DNA of 64,000 bases from Hirudinaria manillensis (GCA_034509925.1 CM067526.1:10707629-10771628), one strand, 5' to 3'. Shown: positions 50,921 through 64,000, numbered from the stretch's first letter. The notes: a model not told the origin generated them from the sequence alone. A program made the numbers and translations.

Positions 50921-53417
50921 TTAGTCTTTTGGACTTGGGTTTTCTTTAATGTGGGTCTTCACAAAACGTCTCTTCTCCTTCTCAAATGTTCCAGCATAGC
51001 TCAACTGCACAGCATACTTGACACCAGCCTTTTGCTGTAAAATTCAAGTGAATGACATCAACTATCTGATGGAATTAACAACATTTACTAAAAATTACCA
51101 ATCACAAATGTCTAATTGAAGGAACTTAGGTCAAAAATATCATAAATTCATTAAATAAACACAATACAGACAACTCCTACCTAAATGTCTATTGTAATTG
51201 TGATGGATGTTAATAAAATGATTAAACATGCAAATAAATTAAAGAAAATACCAAGACACTGTAGGTTCTTTCGGTGATGTTGGTACCCACTGCATTGACA
51301 ACTTTCCCTAAAAAGAAAAAAATTCTATTAATATTTGATATTATTAAAGAATTTACATACAAACATCAAAGATACTTCAAGTAAAATTGAATATCAAGAA
51401 ACAAACTACATACCATCAGCATCTTCAACAGTTTCTGCACTCTTCATACCTTTTTGAGGAGAGATGTCCCACTTGAATTTGCTGATTGTACTTAAAACAT
51501 AAATAGAAAAAAATAAAACTGGTGATTTTATATAACTCTACCTCTATTCATTTAAGATCACTTGTCAGTAATAACATGTTCTTGTGAATATAACTACAAA
51601 ATTGAATTTTTTAACGCCAACTACTTTTGGCATTTAATTCAAGTGTTAATACATTCAAAGCATCTCATAACCATCAGGTGTTCAGGGAAATAGCAATGCT
51701 AATACAATGATTTTAAAATCAATGGTAGTCTTAAAAATTGATTTTTGAACTTGCCCTTCAACCAAGTTGCAGATCCAACTCAATAGCAAATGAAAGAACA
51801 ATTCTTAACAAAAATGCATTTGTTTCTTAGAACTATAAGTTGAATATTGAAGGCTGGCCTGTCAGCAACCTCTGGCAATTTAAGAATGGAATGTATTCTT
51901 TGGGGCAACCATTCAATGAGCAAGGAGCATTTCTCCTCACTCCCTAGAAGTCTAGCATAATAAGTCATCTCAAAATACTGAAAGGTACTAAAGGGACAAA
52001 AAAAGTCTATTGGTCTATGCCTTAAGAAGAAATGGGGATAGCCTTACAAACTCAATTTCAACTTAATAAGAATGGACTTCTCTTAACACTAGTAGAGGAG
52101 TATGAATGTAACAAAACTAAATAACTTAGTTGTTATACCACTTACTTAGTCAATGTTGAAGATTTAATCAAGAAATTTAACTCACTTGTGGAGAGTCGTT
52201 CCATCCAGCTTTGTATCAATGAGAACCAGATTTGCAGGTTTTTCTCCTGAGATCTCCCACAAGTTGAAGATGCTGTCATTCTCCTTGATGTAAGCCATTC
52301 CAAGTGGTCTAAAGTTATTTAAATGTTAAGATTTCATTGATGGATAATTTAAACCACTTTAATTGGACATCATGCCAAAATTTATTCATACTTTGAATCC
52401 ATTCCATAGGCTATTCTCTTCAACAGATCACTCTCTTCCTTTACTTCGAAAGGCCCTGTAATGTTCAGTGCCACCACTTGATGTTTAGCTCCAAGAACTT
52501 TATCTTCCAGCTGCACAAAAAATAATTATGATTTACAATATGCCATGTATATTTGTTGGATTGTTCAGCAACTAAGAGGCAACTGTCAGAATAATATTAA
52601 AGTAATCTTAATTTGGGCACCTAATCAAGACAAGACTTTTTTCAAAACAGTAATCTTCACCAGTTTCATGACAATCCTATTAACACCAATCTCAAAGCCT
52701 ATGGGCCATCCTCGTCGAAGAAATGAATTTTATAAGAGATTAAAATTAATTTATTTATAGAATTAAAACCTCTTCATTAATGTCTTCATTAATAAACCAA
52801 GCTCATAATAGTTAGACGGAGCCCCCACTCGCCGTACGTAAACAAAATAAAACTGACAAATACACAGATTATATATCAAAGAAACATATTGTATTTTTCC
52901 CAGCCAATAACAGAATATAAAACGATTACCTAAGTCAAAATGAAAAACCTCAAGCCCCAAATTTAGATTTTATGACTTTTAGCAGAAATTTGCTCGAAAG
53001 GATAGAAACTCAAAGTGCATGTGACAACCTTAGCTTGAATCAGTGTATCACTAGCGCAAAGTTTTTATGAAATATTAAAAAAACTTAAGCGTCAAAATCG
53101 GCATAATGGCGGAAGCAAAGAACAACTCTAGAAATTGCCATTACGCTTGTCTAATACGATTTGCAGAAGATATATTCCCTACATTCCCTATAATTCTTGA
53201 ACATTCTATTCTGCAAACAATACTTTAGAGCCTTTTCATTGTAGCAAGTTTTATTTAGTTTTTAGTTGGATTTAGTTAAAGTCAAAGCAGGCAGATTGGA
53301 GTCTCAAATAACTAGCTATTGTACTTACTTAAACTTAAATTGATTAGGTTACTGTAATAGCTTGATAAGCAAACATAATAAGAGAAACATGAAAACTGTG
53401 ACTGTCACCTTTACCAT
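50921..53417 (-). CDS. Small conserved-looking protein of unknown family (about 163 aa)
   Basis: Six exons in phase: 53415-53417 (the start codon alone), 52392-52510, about 52187-52309, 51414-51490, 51252-51307 and 50921-51034. The product starts MLEDKVLGAKHQVVALNI and ends KTHIKENPSPKD. I do not recognise the family. It is soluble, with no signal peptide or membrane helix. The pattern of alternating hydrophobic residues suggests a beta-rich fold, and there is an LFNLWEIS-like central strand (SIFNLWEISGEKPANLVLI). It has no cysteine motifs. The single-codon first exon (GTG ATG|GTAAAG) is a proposal; if wrong, translation may start further upstream or at an internal Met. All other exon borders have good splice sites and consistent phase, so the gene is real. 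Confidence 0.65.
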
Positions 53418-55816
53418 CACTGCAATCAACTCTTCAATAAAACTGGATTGCACTCAGGTCAGCTCGGCGAAAGGGGTATGGATATCGCGATTTTCGACGA
53501 GCTAGAACCAAAAAAAATTGGTTTTCCGCATTTAAAATTAAAAAAATAGTAAACTATTTTTAATGCAATAACCTAGAAAGATATGTGATTAAATAGCTAG
53601 AACGTCAATCGAATGTGGGTATTCTTTAAAATGATTTAATTATTAATATTCGATAACTAACTTTAAACTAGCAATAAATAATAAGTGTCAAAATTTAAAA
53701 ACATATAATATCGCAATTTAATTGGCATTTTGCATAAAAATTAGGCAGGCCTGAGGTTCTTAATTTAGCTCCACTTTAATAGTTCACAAACCAGAAAATA
53801 ATCTGCTGTGACGTCGTGCATAAGAAGCACAAGGGATGCTGGATGGAGATCAAGGTTTTCACCTGGAAATGGTCGGAATGCGGTCTTTGTTGCATGAAAA
53901 CTTATTTGAGCAAATATGTTTGACCCTGCAATTCTTAATTTACGGATTGTTAATTGGATATTATGCGAAAACGTAATATTATTTTGAATGTTCTATGAAT
54001 TAGAATAAATATTATAATAAAAACCATTGTTATAATACAATATACAATGTAGAATAAGGAATGCTTGGTGATTTTGAGGTAAGGCTCTAGGTTAGATCTA
54101 AAATCAAAATAAAAAGCCATAACTATGCTTATAGTTGTATGAAATTCATTTTTACCAACACAAAGGCTGATCATTTGTCCTGTAGCCATGATTTCAAAAT
54201 CGGTCGAGGCTGGGAGAAGCAATTTTACACCGATTGATGCATTAACGTTATTTTAATTTTATTTTCTTCATTCAAGACCTGGGGTGATTCGACCATTCTT
54301 TTACATCCAGTAAAATGTCAACGTTACCAAATGACAATGACGTTGACAAAGACGATGATGCCGGGGATGATATTGATCACTCGCTTAGATTGATGCTTAA
54401 CCTTTCTTGTTAAAGTCTTTTATAAATCCCAAATGATTGAGTACTGGTTCTAGATTGGTCAAGGAAGAGGGTAACCCCATTCAACGTACTGATGATGATC
54501 AGCCAACCCTCCGTGGTGCTCTGACATTATGGAGTACCATAAATAATTTAATAAAGACAGCGATCTTACACTCATCCATGCTTTGGATCAATTTTTAGGA
54601 AAGTTTTTTTTTGTGGGTTCTGTCACAAATGTGAATAGAAATCACCTAGTCTTTTTCGCATTTCTTTCAAGCTTAAGAATGTAACTTTTAAGACTCTTTC
54701 GAGGGAAGCATTGAAAATTTTTTTTATAAAGCAAGTATAAATCTCTTTAAGGTAATGTTGGAGTATAAAATATTGATCTCAGTCGAACTAAATACCACAG
54801 TGTAATAAATGTAATGTAACAATGTAATGAGGTCATCATTATTATTTTAACCAACTGTGTAATAATTCGTGGACACTGGTTAGTATTACCAAGAATATAA
54901 ATAAAACCAATTTTACTAGTCAAGTTGGCAAAATTAGTAAAATAAGATGTGCCAGGGTTATTGCAAATGGTTTCCTGCGAAGTCGGGCATTAGTGTGGGA
55001 GTTAATTTTCGTAAACACTGAGGTGAGTTGTGCCGTCGGGTCAAGAATTTCTGCATTTAATTACTTACTTTAACAACCAATGTTTTTATGGTAGTTACTA
55101 AAAATTAAAAATTTGCGAACTTTTACTGAATGCATGAATAATTAAAATTATCATCAAAGTACTAAGTTAAAAAGAACTCGTTTGGGGAGTTAAAGTGGAA
55201 CCCCTAGGATTGATGTGGGTTTCAATTTTAACTTGCTATTCACTTTTTAAAAGATTACTTCACGTATCTTTTCTGGGATGTCTGTGCCAGCCAATAAAGG
55301 TTATGAGAGAGATCATCAAGAGAATATAATAAAATGACTTGGTTTACAAGAAATCTGTAACTTTGATAATGCTCCAATATGAATTTTGTTGCAGGATGAA
55401 GACTTCAAAATTTTTAAGAAAGATATTTCAAAGTTCTTTATCTTTCCAAAGAACTCTCTTAAAAGAATGCTCTCAAACTGCTGATCTAACCCCTCCTCAA
55501 GGTACTTGATGTTTGAAATAAAATATTTGAAATTATAATTTGTCAAAATATTTGGTTTTATATAAAAGATTGTTGTTATTATTGCTAAAAATCTAAAACT
55601 ATTTCAAAGCGAGAAAACTTTTGCAAAGCATTGTCGGTTCTCCAAAGAATTTTGGGTATTTTTTCAAAGTTTATTGAGAATTTATGTGAACCATTTTAAC
55701 GTTTGAATAAACAGTCAGTTATTGTTAAAAACACAAAAGTTAGAGAAGCAAAATATTTATGTAAATACATTTGAAATATTCAAATAAATCAATTTAAATG
55801 GCACTCAATTCCCCAG
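53418..55816. other. Intergenic / missing 5' part of the ACOT9-like gene
   Basis: The first exon(s) of the ACOT9-like gene, including any mitochondrial presequence, should lie here. A strong donor (AACACTGAG|GTGAGT) at 55021-55022 follows an Arg-containing open stretch, but the frame does not join exon 55817 and no ATG is in frame, so I do not call it. A short acidic ORF at 54316 is not supported. The rest is AT-rich and featureless. Confidence 0.35.
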
Positions 55817-57973
55817 GGATCCATCATTAGGAACACCTGATGTTCAACTGGTGCCAAAGTCCCAGTCAGAACTTCCAGAAAGGAAGATGTTGGACAGTTA
55901 TAGAGAACTCATTATTCCTCTAGGTAAGGATCAAACACAAAGGGAGAAATATCTCCAAACTTCAGACTCTGTTAGATTTGGGAGGATATTTGAAGATCTG
56001 GACACCATGGCAGGTATGTTGTTATTTTCATTAGGTGGGATTTTCAGCTTCTTTTTTCATTCGTCTGGCAGAATTTTCAGACTTTATTTTTATGGGGTTT
56101 TGTTATTGTGAGTACATTTTTAAATCAATTTATGTGAATGAGGTGTTTAGTTTTATCATTGGGATTTAATTTGTTTGTTAATGATAAGACAAGTATTTGT
56201 TATTTATGTTGACAGTTTTGATTGGCTACAGCCACAATCTTGATCCATCCAAAGGAACTAATCAAAAGTCACCAATAAGCATTGTGACAGCCATGGTTGA
56301 TTCATTGAGTTGGTTTAGATTTTATTTATAAATCCCAAAACTATTATTATAAATTCATTATTGCCAACATATGTGCTAAATTAGCACTTTTTATATAATA
56401 TTCATTCAATAATCCATCTCATAATTTAATGTTAATCCCATCACTTCAAGCATGTAAATTATAATTAATGATCATCCATGCATTGAATAATTTGTTCAAA
56501 CTTGCAGAGACCCATACTGGGCAAATAAGCCACTGCAAGGATGTTTTTATCAGAGGTCATGTGACATGGGTTGGGAGTTCATCGATGGAAATCAGTATGA
56601 GTGTGGAACAGGTATCAATACCATCCATCGATATACCTGGATTTCATTGCAGACTAGTTGCTTGATATATTTTGGTAATTTCTTTTATAGGAGCACAATG
56701 GACTCTTGAATCAAGTGATTGCTGCAAACTTTCTCATGGTGGCTAGAGACCCTATTTCTAAAAGGTAAAATATTCAGTTTGCTTTTTCAAGCATTTATTC
56801 ATTTATTTATTTATTAACAAAATTTTAATTCAGAAAAGCTTTTGTTAATCCACTTGTTATGAATACTCCAGAAGAAAATGCTCTTTTTGAACTTGGAAAT
56901 GGTAAGGAAAATGTGAATCAACTGTTTCATTTCAAAGGTTGAGGCAAATAAAATCACAATTTACATAGCCAACAAGAAAGCCAGATCTTTGCAGTCACAG
57001 ATTTCTGTTCTGAAGGTTCCTCCCAGTGATACAGAAAGAATGATTATTCATGATATCTTCCTCAAGACTATTGATCCTAAGTTATTGCCATTTGTTGATC
57101 CTATTTGTTATTGCTAGTTTCAAAGTTATTTCAGTTTATGTTATTGTAATTTCGTAATTTAATAGAAAAATATTTGGCTAGATGAATGATTAAATCCATT
57201 TAGATCTGGCATACTACAAGATGTCATTCCACCTCCAAATACAATCTGGATGTCAGAAGCAGGTCTTAAAAATGTTATTCATTGCTTTCCTCAGGTGAGT
57301 AGCTCTGAAAGTTAGATGGATAGTTTTAAAATGACCAATGCCTAGTATTACTTGGTTTATGATTCAATCTTGTCATTAAATTACTACAGCAAAGAAACTT
57401 GTATAACAAAGTTTTTGGTGGCTACCTCATGAGGAAAGCTTTAGAATTGGCCCATGCAAATGCTACTGCTCACTGGTTAATTCTTTTTAACATTTTTTTT
57501 GTTGATCTTCATCCAATAACTAGCTTTGGTTTTCTAGCAAATCTTATGCACACCTAAAGTATGTGGATGATATTAGCTTTCAACAGCCTGTTGAGATTGG
57601 ATCGTTTCTCTACCTGTCTTCTAGGGTAGGTAATCGTAATAGTTTAGTTGTTAAAATCGTCTTCAGCAACAATATCCTTTTCCTTTCAGATAGTATACAC
57701 TGTTCGGAAACTGCTACAACTCCGCGTTCATGCCCAAGTATTGAACCCGCTCACGGGGGAGTTCAAAACAACCAACACATTCCAATTCACTTTTTCTGCA
57801 GAAAATGACTTTGCAACTGTCATGCCAAGGACTTATGCAGGTATGGAATTAAACTCTTTGCATATTCAACAATATTGAACATACAGGTCCCACTTGATAT
57901 AATTCCTAACTCTATTATTACAGAGTACTTGCTCTACATTGAAGGAAAAAGGCACCTTGAAAACCATTTGTAG
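55817..57973 (+). CDS. ACOT9: ACOT9-like mitochondrial acyl-CoA thioesterase (5' end missing)
   Basis: Hydrolyses acyl-CoA to free acid and CoA; ACOT9 acts in mitochondria. Eleven exons in phase: 55817-56013, 56216-56308, 56508-56611, 56691-56764, 56834-56901, 56969-57080, 57204-57294, 57390-57475, 57538-57625, 57690-57840 and 57924-57973, about 371 residues. Landmarks include SYRELIIPLG, SVRFGRIFEDLD, RGHVTWVGSSSMEISM, ANFLMVARDP, the second hot-dog domain with NKVFGGYLMRKALELA, VDDISFQQPVEIGSFLYLSS and TFSAENDFATVMPRTYAEYL. Both hot-dog folds are present. Length agrees with the mature human protein (439 aa including presequence). The frame enters 55817 with two bases carried from an unseen upstream exon, so the initiator Met is not identified. 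Confidence 0.88.
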
Positions 57974-58140
57974 ATCAGAAATGTGGTTCAAGGAAGGATT
58001 CGGTAGGATTAACAACTCATAGACCAGAACCAGGTACATATTACTTGGGAACTTCACAACTTTTATTATAGAATATCTACACTAATAATATTTTCATGCT
58101 TTAAATAAATTTCATCTATCTCGCTCCGCTTTGCATTTCG

Positions 58141-58272
58141 GCTTATTGTTACGTTGTTTTGCTTTTCAAATGCCTTTATATTTGTGTGAACGTTTTTTGA
58201 ATTATAGCTTATTGTTACGTTGTTTTGCTTTTCAAATGCCTTTATATTTGTGTGAACGTTTTTTGAATTATA
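58141..58272. repeat. 66-bp perfect tandem duplication
   Basis: GCTTATTGTTACGTTGTTTT... ending ...TTTTGAATTATA occurs twice back to back (58141-58206 and 58207-58272), followed by 7 bases of a third start. It lies between the convergent 3' ends of ACOT9-like and POLA1, in no supported exon. Confidence 0.9.
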
Positions 58273-58437
58273 GCTTATTTATTGACAAAGATTTATTTTG
58301 TAGCTTTTGGCATTTTCAGACTATTTTTTCATTTGAAATTTTTGACTCAAATGACATAGTGGACCATTCAATAAATGAAAAGAAAACATTAGTTCAGATT
58401 GGTGTCCAATCAGTGAAGTTGTATTTGGTTTGTGATG

Positions 58438-61400
58438 TCATTCCTGGCTCGTCATTTTTCCCATGAGAGTGGCAAACAGTTTGTTAAGGTCCACTTCACC
58501 ATATGCATTCAGTCTCAACTTCTGGTCCAGGAAACATTTCATTGATCTGATCTGGTTCAAGTGCTCCACTCCGATCGGTTTCATACTCTTATCTGAAAGT
58601 TTTCAAGTCATTTGCATTAAATTAACATTAAGTTAGGATTCAGCACAAATACACTCACTTTTTGGGGGATTGTTAATGTCAAAGATTGATTGTAGATAAC
58701 TCAACTGCAGGTACAAGCACTTTTCAGTGTACTGAAAGAAGTGTTAATGATTAATAATTTCATGAACTTTGAAATTTTACATAATAATCTATCTATCTGT
58801 GCGTGACAGACTTGAGCAAATGCACATGATAATTCCATCACAAAATACATGAGAAGGGATGTATGAGATGAAAATAGCAATTTACCTCAAGTTTCAATAA
58901 ATTCTTTTTGCACGCAGGACAAGCTACTTGGCCATTTTTGAGCTTGAGAGGCACCTTTCTGGTTTTATGAGAACAACAGGGATCTTCACAAATCATCCAT
59001 CCAGCATAGAACTTTTTTATGTAGTTGTTCACAACAATACGGAGACGATTCTTCAGAATATTGATATGACCCAACAATATTTCTTTGCACGACTGATTGG
59101 AACATTCGAACAGCGACGGTTGTACAATATCCTTAGTCTGAAAAAATTCAAACGAACGAGAAAAAATTAAAAATTCGAGATCTAGATCACTTTTAAACAT
59201 TAAAACCACACACCAAATCAATGAAGGCAGTGGAAATGATGTTGCAATGCTTGCAAGATGGACAAGTAATTGAGAACTTTTCACAATCTTCGTACTTGTC
59301 CTCATCTAAGAATGCTGTTGCTCCAAGCATTGCATCCTCCTCAGAGAACTCTCTCTTTGAAGCCGGTTGCCTGTACGACCGACCATCCAAGCCTTTTTAA
59401 TGTAAAAAGAAATTATTCATTAAGCAGTACCAAGTTTAACATAAGTTTAGGCCATTCCATGACTATTTCAAGAACCCCATATTTATGTACACGATAAGTA
59501 TTATATTTCCTCTCCTATGACCAGTGGCATAATCAGACTCTTAGTAATCAACCATAAAATATAGAAAACAATCCATGGTTGGTATTAAGCAAAAAAATTA
59601 AATCATCCCGAACTCGACCTACCGAGGCAATCCGCGATGCGACACGAATCAGTGCCGTCGATGGGATCACAAAGTCTCGACACGACCGGGTGAACTTGCT
59701 GAGACAAATAGTAATTGATATCTGAAAGCAATTCATTAATGATATGCATGTAATCATTTACATGTTATAAAGAAAAACACATCAAAACATAAACTTCACA
59801 ACTCTGCCAAAACATCATAAATCATAAGGAAAGTCTAGATTACTTAAATTAATTAATTAATACTACTAGTTATTACTAAGTCATGGCCAAACCAACCAAT
59901 TGCAAGAGAATCTGATTTGCTGAGTTCGTCAGGATGGTATCCTCTCTTTGTAGGAGGTTCATCCTTTCCATTCTGCAAGTGCAAGAAAGGAATGAAAAGT
60001 CTATAAATCAGTTTGCTTTACAAGAAAGTTATGGTTTAAAATTATTATTTATTAAATTATAATAAATATAAAACTTATCATTTATTGATCTTACAAAAGC
60101 AACATATTTAACAAACTGCAAGCATTTATACCGACCAGACATATGACATAGTAGACAATGTCTCCAGCTTTCAACTTTTTACCGCTGGTAGAGTTTATTC
60201 TTGCTGCCACTTGGACATGCGGCAAGACATCTTTGTCTCGATACTCTTCAGGATTTCTCGTGAGTTGCTGGGAATTTTTAATTTGTTGCAATTTAGCATA
60301 AATTAATGTAATTAAAAATTTAACATATGATTAAATTCAGTGATAACAAATAAAAGTTAGATTGATGCATCTTTACTCTGTCAATAAATAAGTTAACTGA
60401 TTAAAAAAATATATCTTCTGAAAGCCAGTCACCTTGGTGATGTAATACATCTCTTTGGGAATCTTTCCCTCGTTGGCCAGTTGAGCAACCTCTCTTAGCT
60501 TCTCGTGTATATTCTCCACGATGGTGTCCCGGGTTTCGCCAGAAAATATTTGCTTCAATATGTGCCTTTAATAATTTGTTAATGAGATGATCGTAATTTC
60601 TAAATTTATTTCATTTGATTCCTTCTAAATATAAATCATCTCATTCTATTAAATAAAATAACTGATGAGATGCAACCAACTCACTCTCCGACTTCCTTGG
60701 CCAGAGGGCACCAATCTCTCCTGACAATGTCCAGCCCCTTCATTTCTTGCTTTGTCTGATACTTTCCATCTGGCATTCTGTTCATGGAGAGAGCAGCATA
60801 TTTCTTTTTCTTCAGCAGCAGCATGGACTTAAAGATTCCATCAATATCAATTTCAAGGAGTCTGTAGTGCTTGTTCACTTCTGATTTGATCTTGTTACCA
60901 AGTTTCAATACTTCTTCAATGTCTGCTAGACCAGTGTTGATCATAATTGAGTCTGTATCTCCATAAATCACTTCAACATTCATGGCCTGGACAAGATCTT
61001 TTGTCCTCAGAAGAATCTCTCTACCCTTTCCTGTAATGAGGGATGCCAATCTTTTTGCATAGAATCTAGATGATCCAAATCCTAGACATCCATACATGCT
61101 GTTGGCCGTCAACTTCAAAGCCTTTTGCCTGATGTCATATTGCATCAGCATTTCGGGCGAAACATCAGAAGCTTTCATCAGGCTTCTCACTTGTTTCCTA
61201 CTCTCTACGAGTTTCTTGATCTCGCTCGGAAGGACTCCCGGTTCGACTCCCCGTTCGGGCAGAAAGGCATCATTGTATTCCTCCTCGTCATCACCGACAT
61301 TGTCTTTCTTTTGCGTTAAATCAACAGTGGTGAAGCAAATGTTATATTCTTGTATGATAGACGGATATAAACTGTTAAAGTCCAAAAGTAGAATGAAATG

Positions 61401-64000
61401 ATCATAAAATCCTTTCTTTGGCTCCAACACGAGACCGCCAGTATAGGCTGGCTTTCTTTTCCCTCCTTTCTTTGGGGGATTTCCCTCTTCGTCCTCTTCC
61501 TCTACGGAAGATTTCTTGTTATAAATCTTGTCAGGCACGATGAAATTCTTGTCATTGAAGGCGTGCAGTAGCAGATACTCGTTCCTTTCCGATCGACCAC
61601 CTAATAGCGATCTAGCCATCGTGTTGCCACATATATTTGTTATCTGGAGTGCGAGTGGAAGGACGTTGAGTTCGCACATGATTCTGAAGCCATAAGAGGC
61701 GTCGTTCATTCCATGAGACACCACTTCTGCTAGCCTTAGAGATGAACTGAAGACAGAAGCAATGCTGTCAATCTCTTCTGGCTCCCTTCGTTTCTCTTTT
61801 AAAATCTGACTAACCAATTCTGTCAGGTCATAACTTCTACAGCGAATGAGTTCCTTGGCAGAAACCTGGACGTCGCAAAGGATTCTCCCAGCACAAAATG
61901 AACTAACGTTCCTCACTCCTCCGCCGAATTTCAAGTTCTGGGCTCTCTTCAGACGCCCGATCTTCGACCAGTTCTGGACTTTTCCGACCAATAGTCTATG
62001 AATGAGCACGTCAAGATCAAATGAAGTAATGTCGTGACCCACGATAATGTCCGGATCAATTTTATAGATTTTTGCCACCAGCAACGAAAGCAATGACCTT
62101 TCATTGCCAATGAGTTCCACATTGATCTTGTTCATTTTTGACCTTAGTTTTTCCTTCAAATCAAATGGAAAGACACAATTTGTTGGTTTGCTAATAGCAC
62201 AAAAATGTTGCTGAAAAGGTATTTTTGGAGGAGGTTTATCTAGTGCATAACTGTTATTTATGAGCATTGACACTCCAAGAATTTCATTTTGTTTTGCTGA
62301 ATTTGTGAAAGTTTTTAGGGAGAGTGACATCACTACCAATGGAGGTGGGGGAGTTTGGTCCTTGGATACTTCAATATTCTCAATCTTATGAACATTTAAG
62401 TCAACTTTGCACCAGGAGACAGAATTAGTTACAAATTCTGGTCTCTTTATATCAATCCAACAAGGTCCCTTTAATCTCCTAGTTATGATGAAGGTTTCAA
62501 GGGCAGAGGTATTCGTGCCGAACACATGACTGAATGTCTCTCCTTTCAGGTCTGAAGGTAGTTTGGTTTGATCAGCTGGATATCTAACCTCAAAATATTC
62601 ACTTTCAGCTGGCACATCACTCTTTTCAAAGGAATATAACTTTGTGCATTTTCTTGATTTGAATGTATTTATTGAAAACTTTGTAGAGATGGTCTCAGTA
62701 AATTCCTGATAAACATCTGCAATGCTGACCAATTGATCCGTCACTTGGCCATTTACTTGTCTATATTTTCTTGGCAATAAGAACAACCTTCTGTCAATAT
62801 TCTTAATGGTGACACAGCAACTCACGTGTTGTTTCTGTGAATCAATCCAAACTTTTCCAAACAAATAGACAGTTCCAGGATGTTTGAAATAGTCTTCAAA
62901 AGCATCCAGCCAAAACATCCTCAGAATCTTATTTCCATCTGCATCAGTGATAAGGGGAATTTGCGTGTTACCGCAAACTTGAGAAGATGTCACGGTGATG
63001 TTAGTCTCCGTTTCAGACCAACTCATGGAGGATGCAAGAAGTTCGTCATCATTTGATTCATTGAAAGCCATTTCTGATGCTTCTGGATTGCTTTCTGAAG
63101 CATTAGCATTGCAGTTGTTCACAGAGGGCATTGGCATTTCACCCATGTATCTACAATGCATTAAAATATTTTTGCAATAGAGAAATGTTTGCCAATCTAG
63201 CCATTAAACCACATTATTTAACTAAACATCTAAACCCTACTCACTCATCATCATCATCAAACAAGTTTTCTTTGAAATCATCCTGCTTTTCCATCACCTC
63301 CTCCTCTTGGTGCTGATAAGCTTTTGGCTCATTCTTCTGAACGTTAAATGCCTTAAGCTTCGAAGCACTCGAGGGAGATGAAGATGGAGCAAAGTTGGAT
63401 GAAAATTTTGGTGGCAAAGACGGTTTGATATTGAAAAGCGATGATTCTGCCGAGTTTGTTCCGAACGAAGACTTGGTAGTTGGTTTCCTAAGCCTTACTG
63501 GTGATGGCTGGATGATATCAGGAGAGTTTTTCATTTCTTCCATGATACTGTCAAGCAAATCATCATTTCCCTGGAACTCCGCCTTGAATGATGTAATTAG
63601 AATCAGTTATACATAAATAAAATAATTTCCTGAACAAACATTGGCATGATTTAGTAATTCAAGGGTTAGATAGTTTAAGTCCAGAAAAAGTCTTTGAAGC
63701 AGAATAAGAATAAGTTGCACAGAAAATTTTAAAAAGTTTCAAAGGTGGTTAACAAATAATAACAAATCACTTATTAGCATAACTTGTATAAACAATAACA
63801 AGTCATCATCAGTACAATAATAGAAAGCCATTTATTATGGAGTCACATTTATTATAAAATTATTTCACTCTTAATGTTTTTATTATTATTATTATTAAAT
63901 ATTAAAAAAAACCACCTCTTGCTTCTTCGCTGGCTTGGCAGCAGCAGCAGCAAACATGCTTTTAATGTTCGTTGGTTTCGAGTTTGGGGCTCGAATGTTT
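58438..64000 (-). CDS. POLA1: DNA polymerase alpha catalytic subunit (N-terminus outside window)
   Basis: Family B replicative polymerase that extends RNA primers made by primase. Exons: 63916-64000 (runs off edge), 63245-63582, 60685-63150, 60433-60565, 60136-60267, 59897-59972, 59623-59721, 59214-59392, 58886-59137, 58659-58731 and 58438-58592 (stop). Motif A (LLDFNSLYPSIIQEYNI), motif B (KLTANSMYGCLGF) and motif C (YGDTDSI) are intact in the large 2.5-kb exon, with an exonuclease-like domain before them (VGHDITSFDLDVLIHRL). The C-terminal cysteine modules that bind the B subunit are present (CPSC...CKHC region, CSNQSC, ICEDPCC, CPACKKN). The N-terminal part has KPTNIKSMFAAAAAKPAKKQ, matching the conserved segment of human POLA1, here with an Ala run. 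Only the first exon(s) are missing. Confidence 0.95.

Noticed and set aside
54316-54414. Short acidic ORF (MSTLPNDNDVDKDDD...) upstream of ACOT9-like
   Set aside because: No donor site in the right phase to join exon 55817, and the sequence does not resemble a mitochondrial presequence.
54900-55022. Possible first exon of ACOT9-like ending at a strong GTGAGT donor
   Set aside because: The open frame has no in-frame ATG and ends in phase 0, while the next exon needs a two-base carry-over.

Overview
This window looks like nuclear DNA from an invertebrate animal. It is AT-rich, its genes are split by many short introns (often 45-400 bp), and it carries recognisable animal genes. These include a troponin T with the long C-terminal extension typical of protostomes, a SURF4 cargo receptor, an EFHC-type ciliary protein, a mitotic cyclin B, a SIRT2-like deacetylase, an ACOT9-like thioesterase and the catalytic subunit of DNA polymerase alpha. 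I cannot place it more precisely than 'probable protostome'. Exon boundaries were read by eye from splice sites, reading-frame phase and family conservation, so individual borders may be off by a base or two.

Left third (1-15,400), repeat-rich and duplicated. The window opens inside a Ty3/gypsy-type LTR retrotransposon on the minus strand (1-3071, one LTR at 2851-3071). It lies in an intron of a leucine-rich-repeat gene (copy 1, 3098-4231). A nearly identical second copy (10131-12543) is more complete and keeps the empty insertion site. A 621-bp tandem duplication (4594-5835), a small secreted cysteine-rich (antistasin-like) gene (6005-6552), a decayed second gypsy element (about 7208-9900) and a decayed third fragment of the LRR gene (about 14170-14680) fill the rest.

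Middle (15,400-37,000), host genes. Troponin T (15438-19274, minus) and EFHC1/2-like (20077-23806, minus) are followed by SURF4 (24412-25453, plus). SURF4 is divergent from EFHC and convergent with an intronless 1124-residue orphan (26132-29506, minus). Next is an LRR-Ig transmembrane receptor (30061-36976, minus). Its first intron holds a complete non-autonomous LTR element (33680-35371) with two 297-bp LTRs that look identical, sitting against a roughly 338-bp (TTA)n microsatellite. That element shares its primer-binding site (tRNA-Leu) and an N-terminal SAP-type domain with the element at the left edge, so the two look like an autonomous/non-autonomous pair.

Right third (37,000-64,000). 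About 6.7 kb without a supported gene is followed by cyclin B (43702-46622, plus), SIRT2-like (47353-49878, minus), a 163-residue gene I do not recognise (50921-53417, minus), ACOT9-like (55817-57973, plus, 5' end missing) and POLA1 (58438-64000, minus, 5' end outside the window). Cyclin B and POLA1 both serve the cell cycle, but nothing suggests coordinated regulation; this is ordinary animal gene order. I saw no CRISPR array, rRNA or tRNA gene. The most unusual signals are the paired LTR elements with SAP-domain ORFs, the empty-site/filled-site duplication, and several GC-AG introns.
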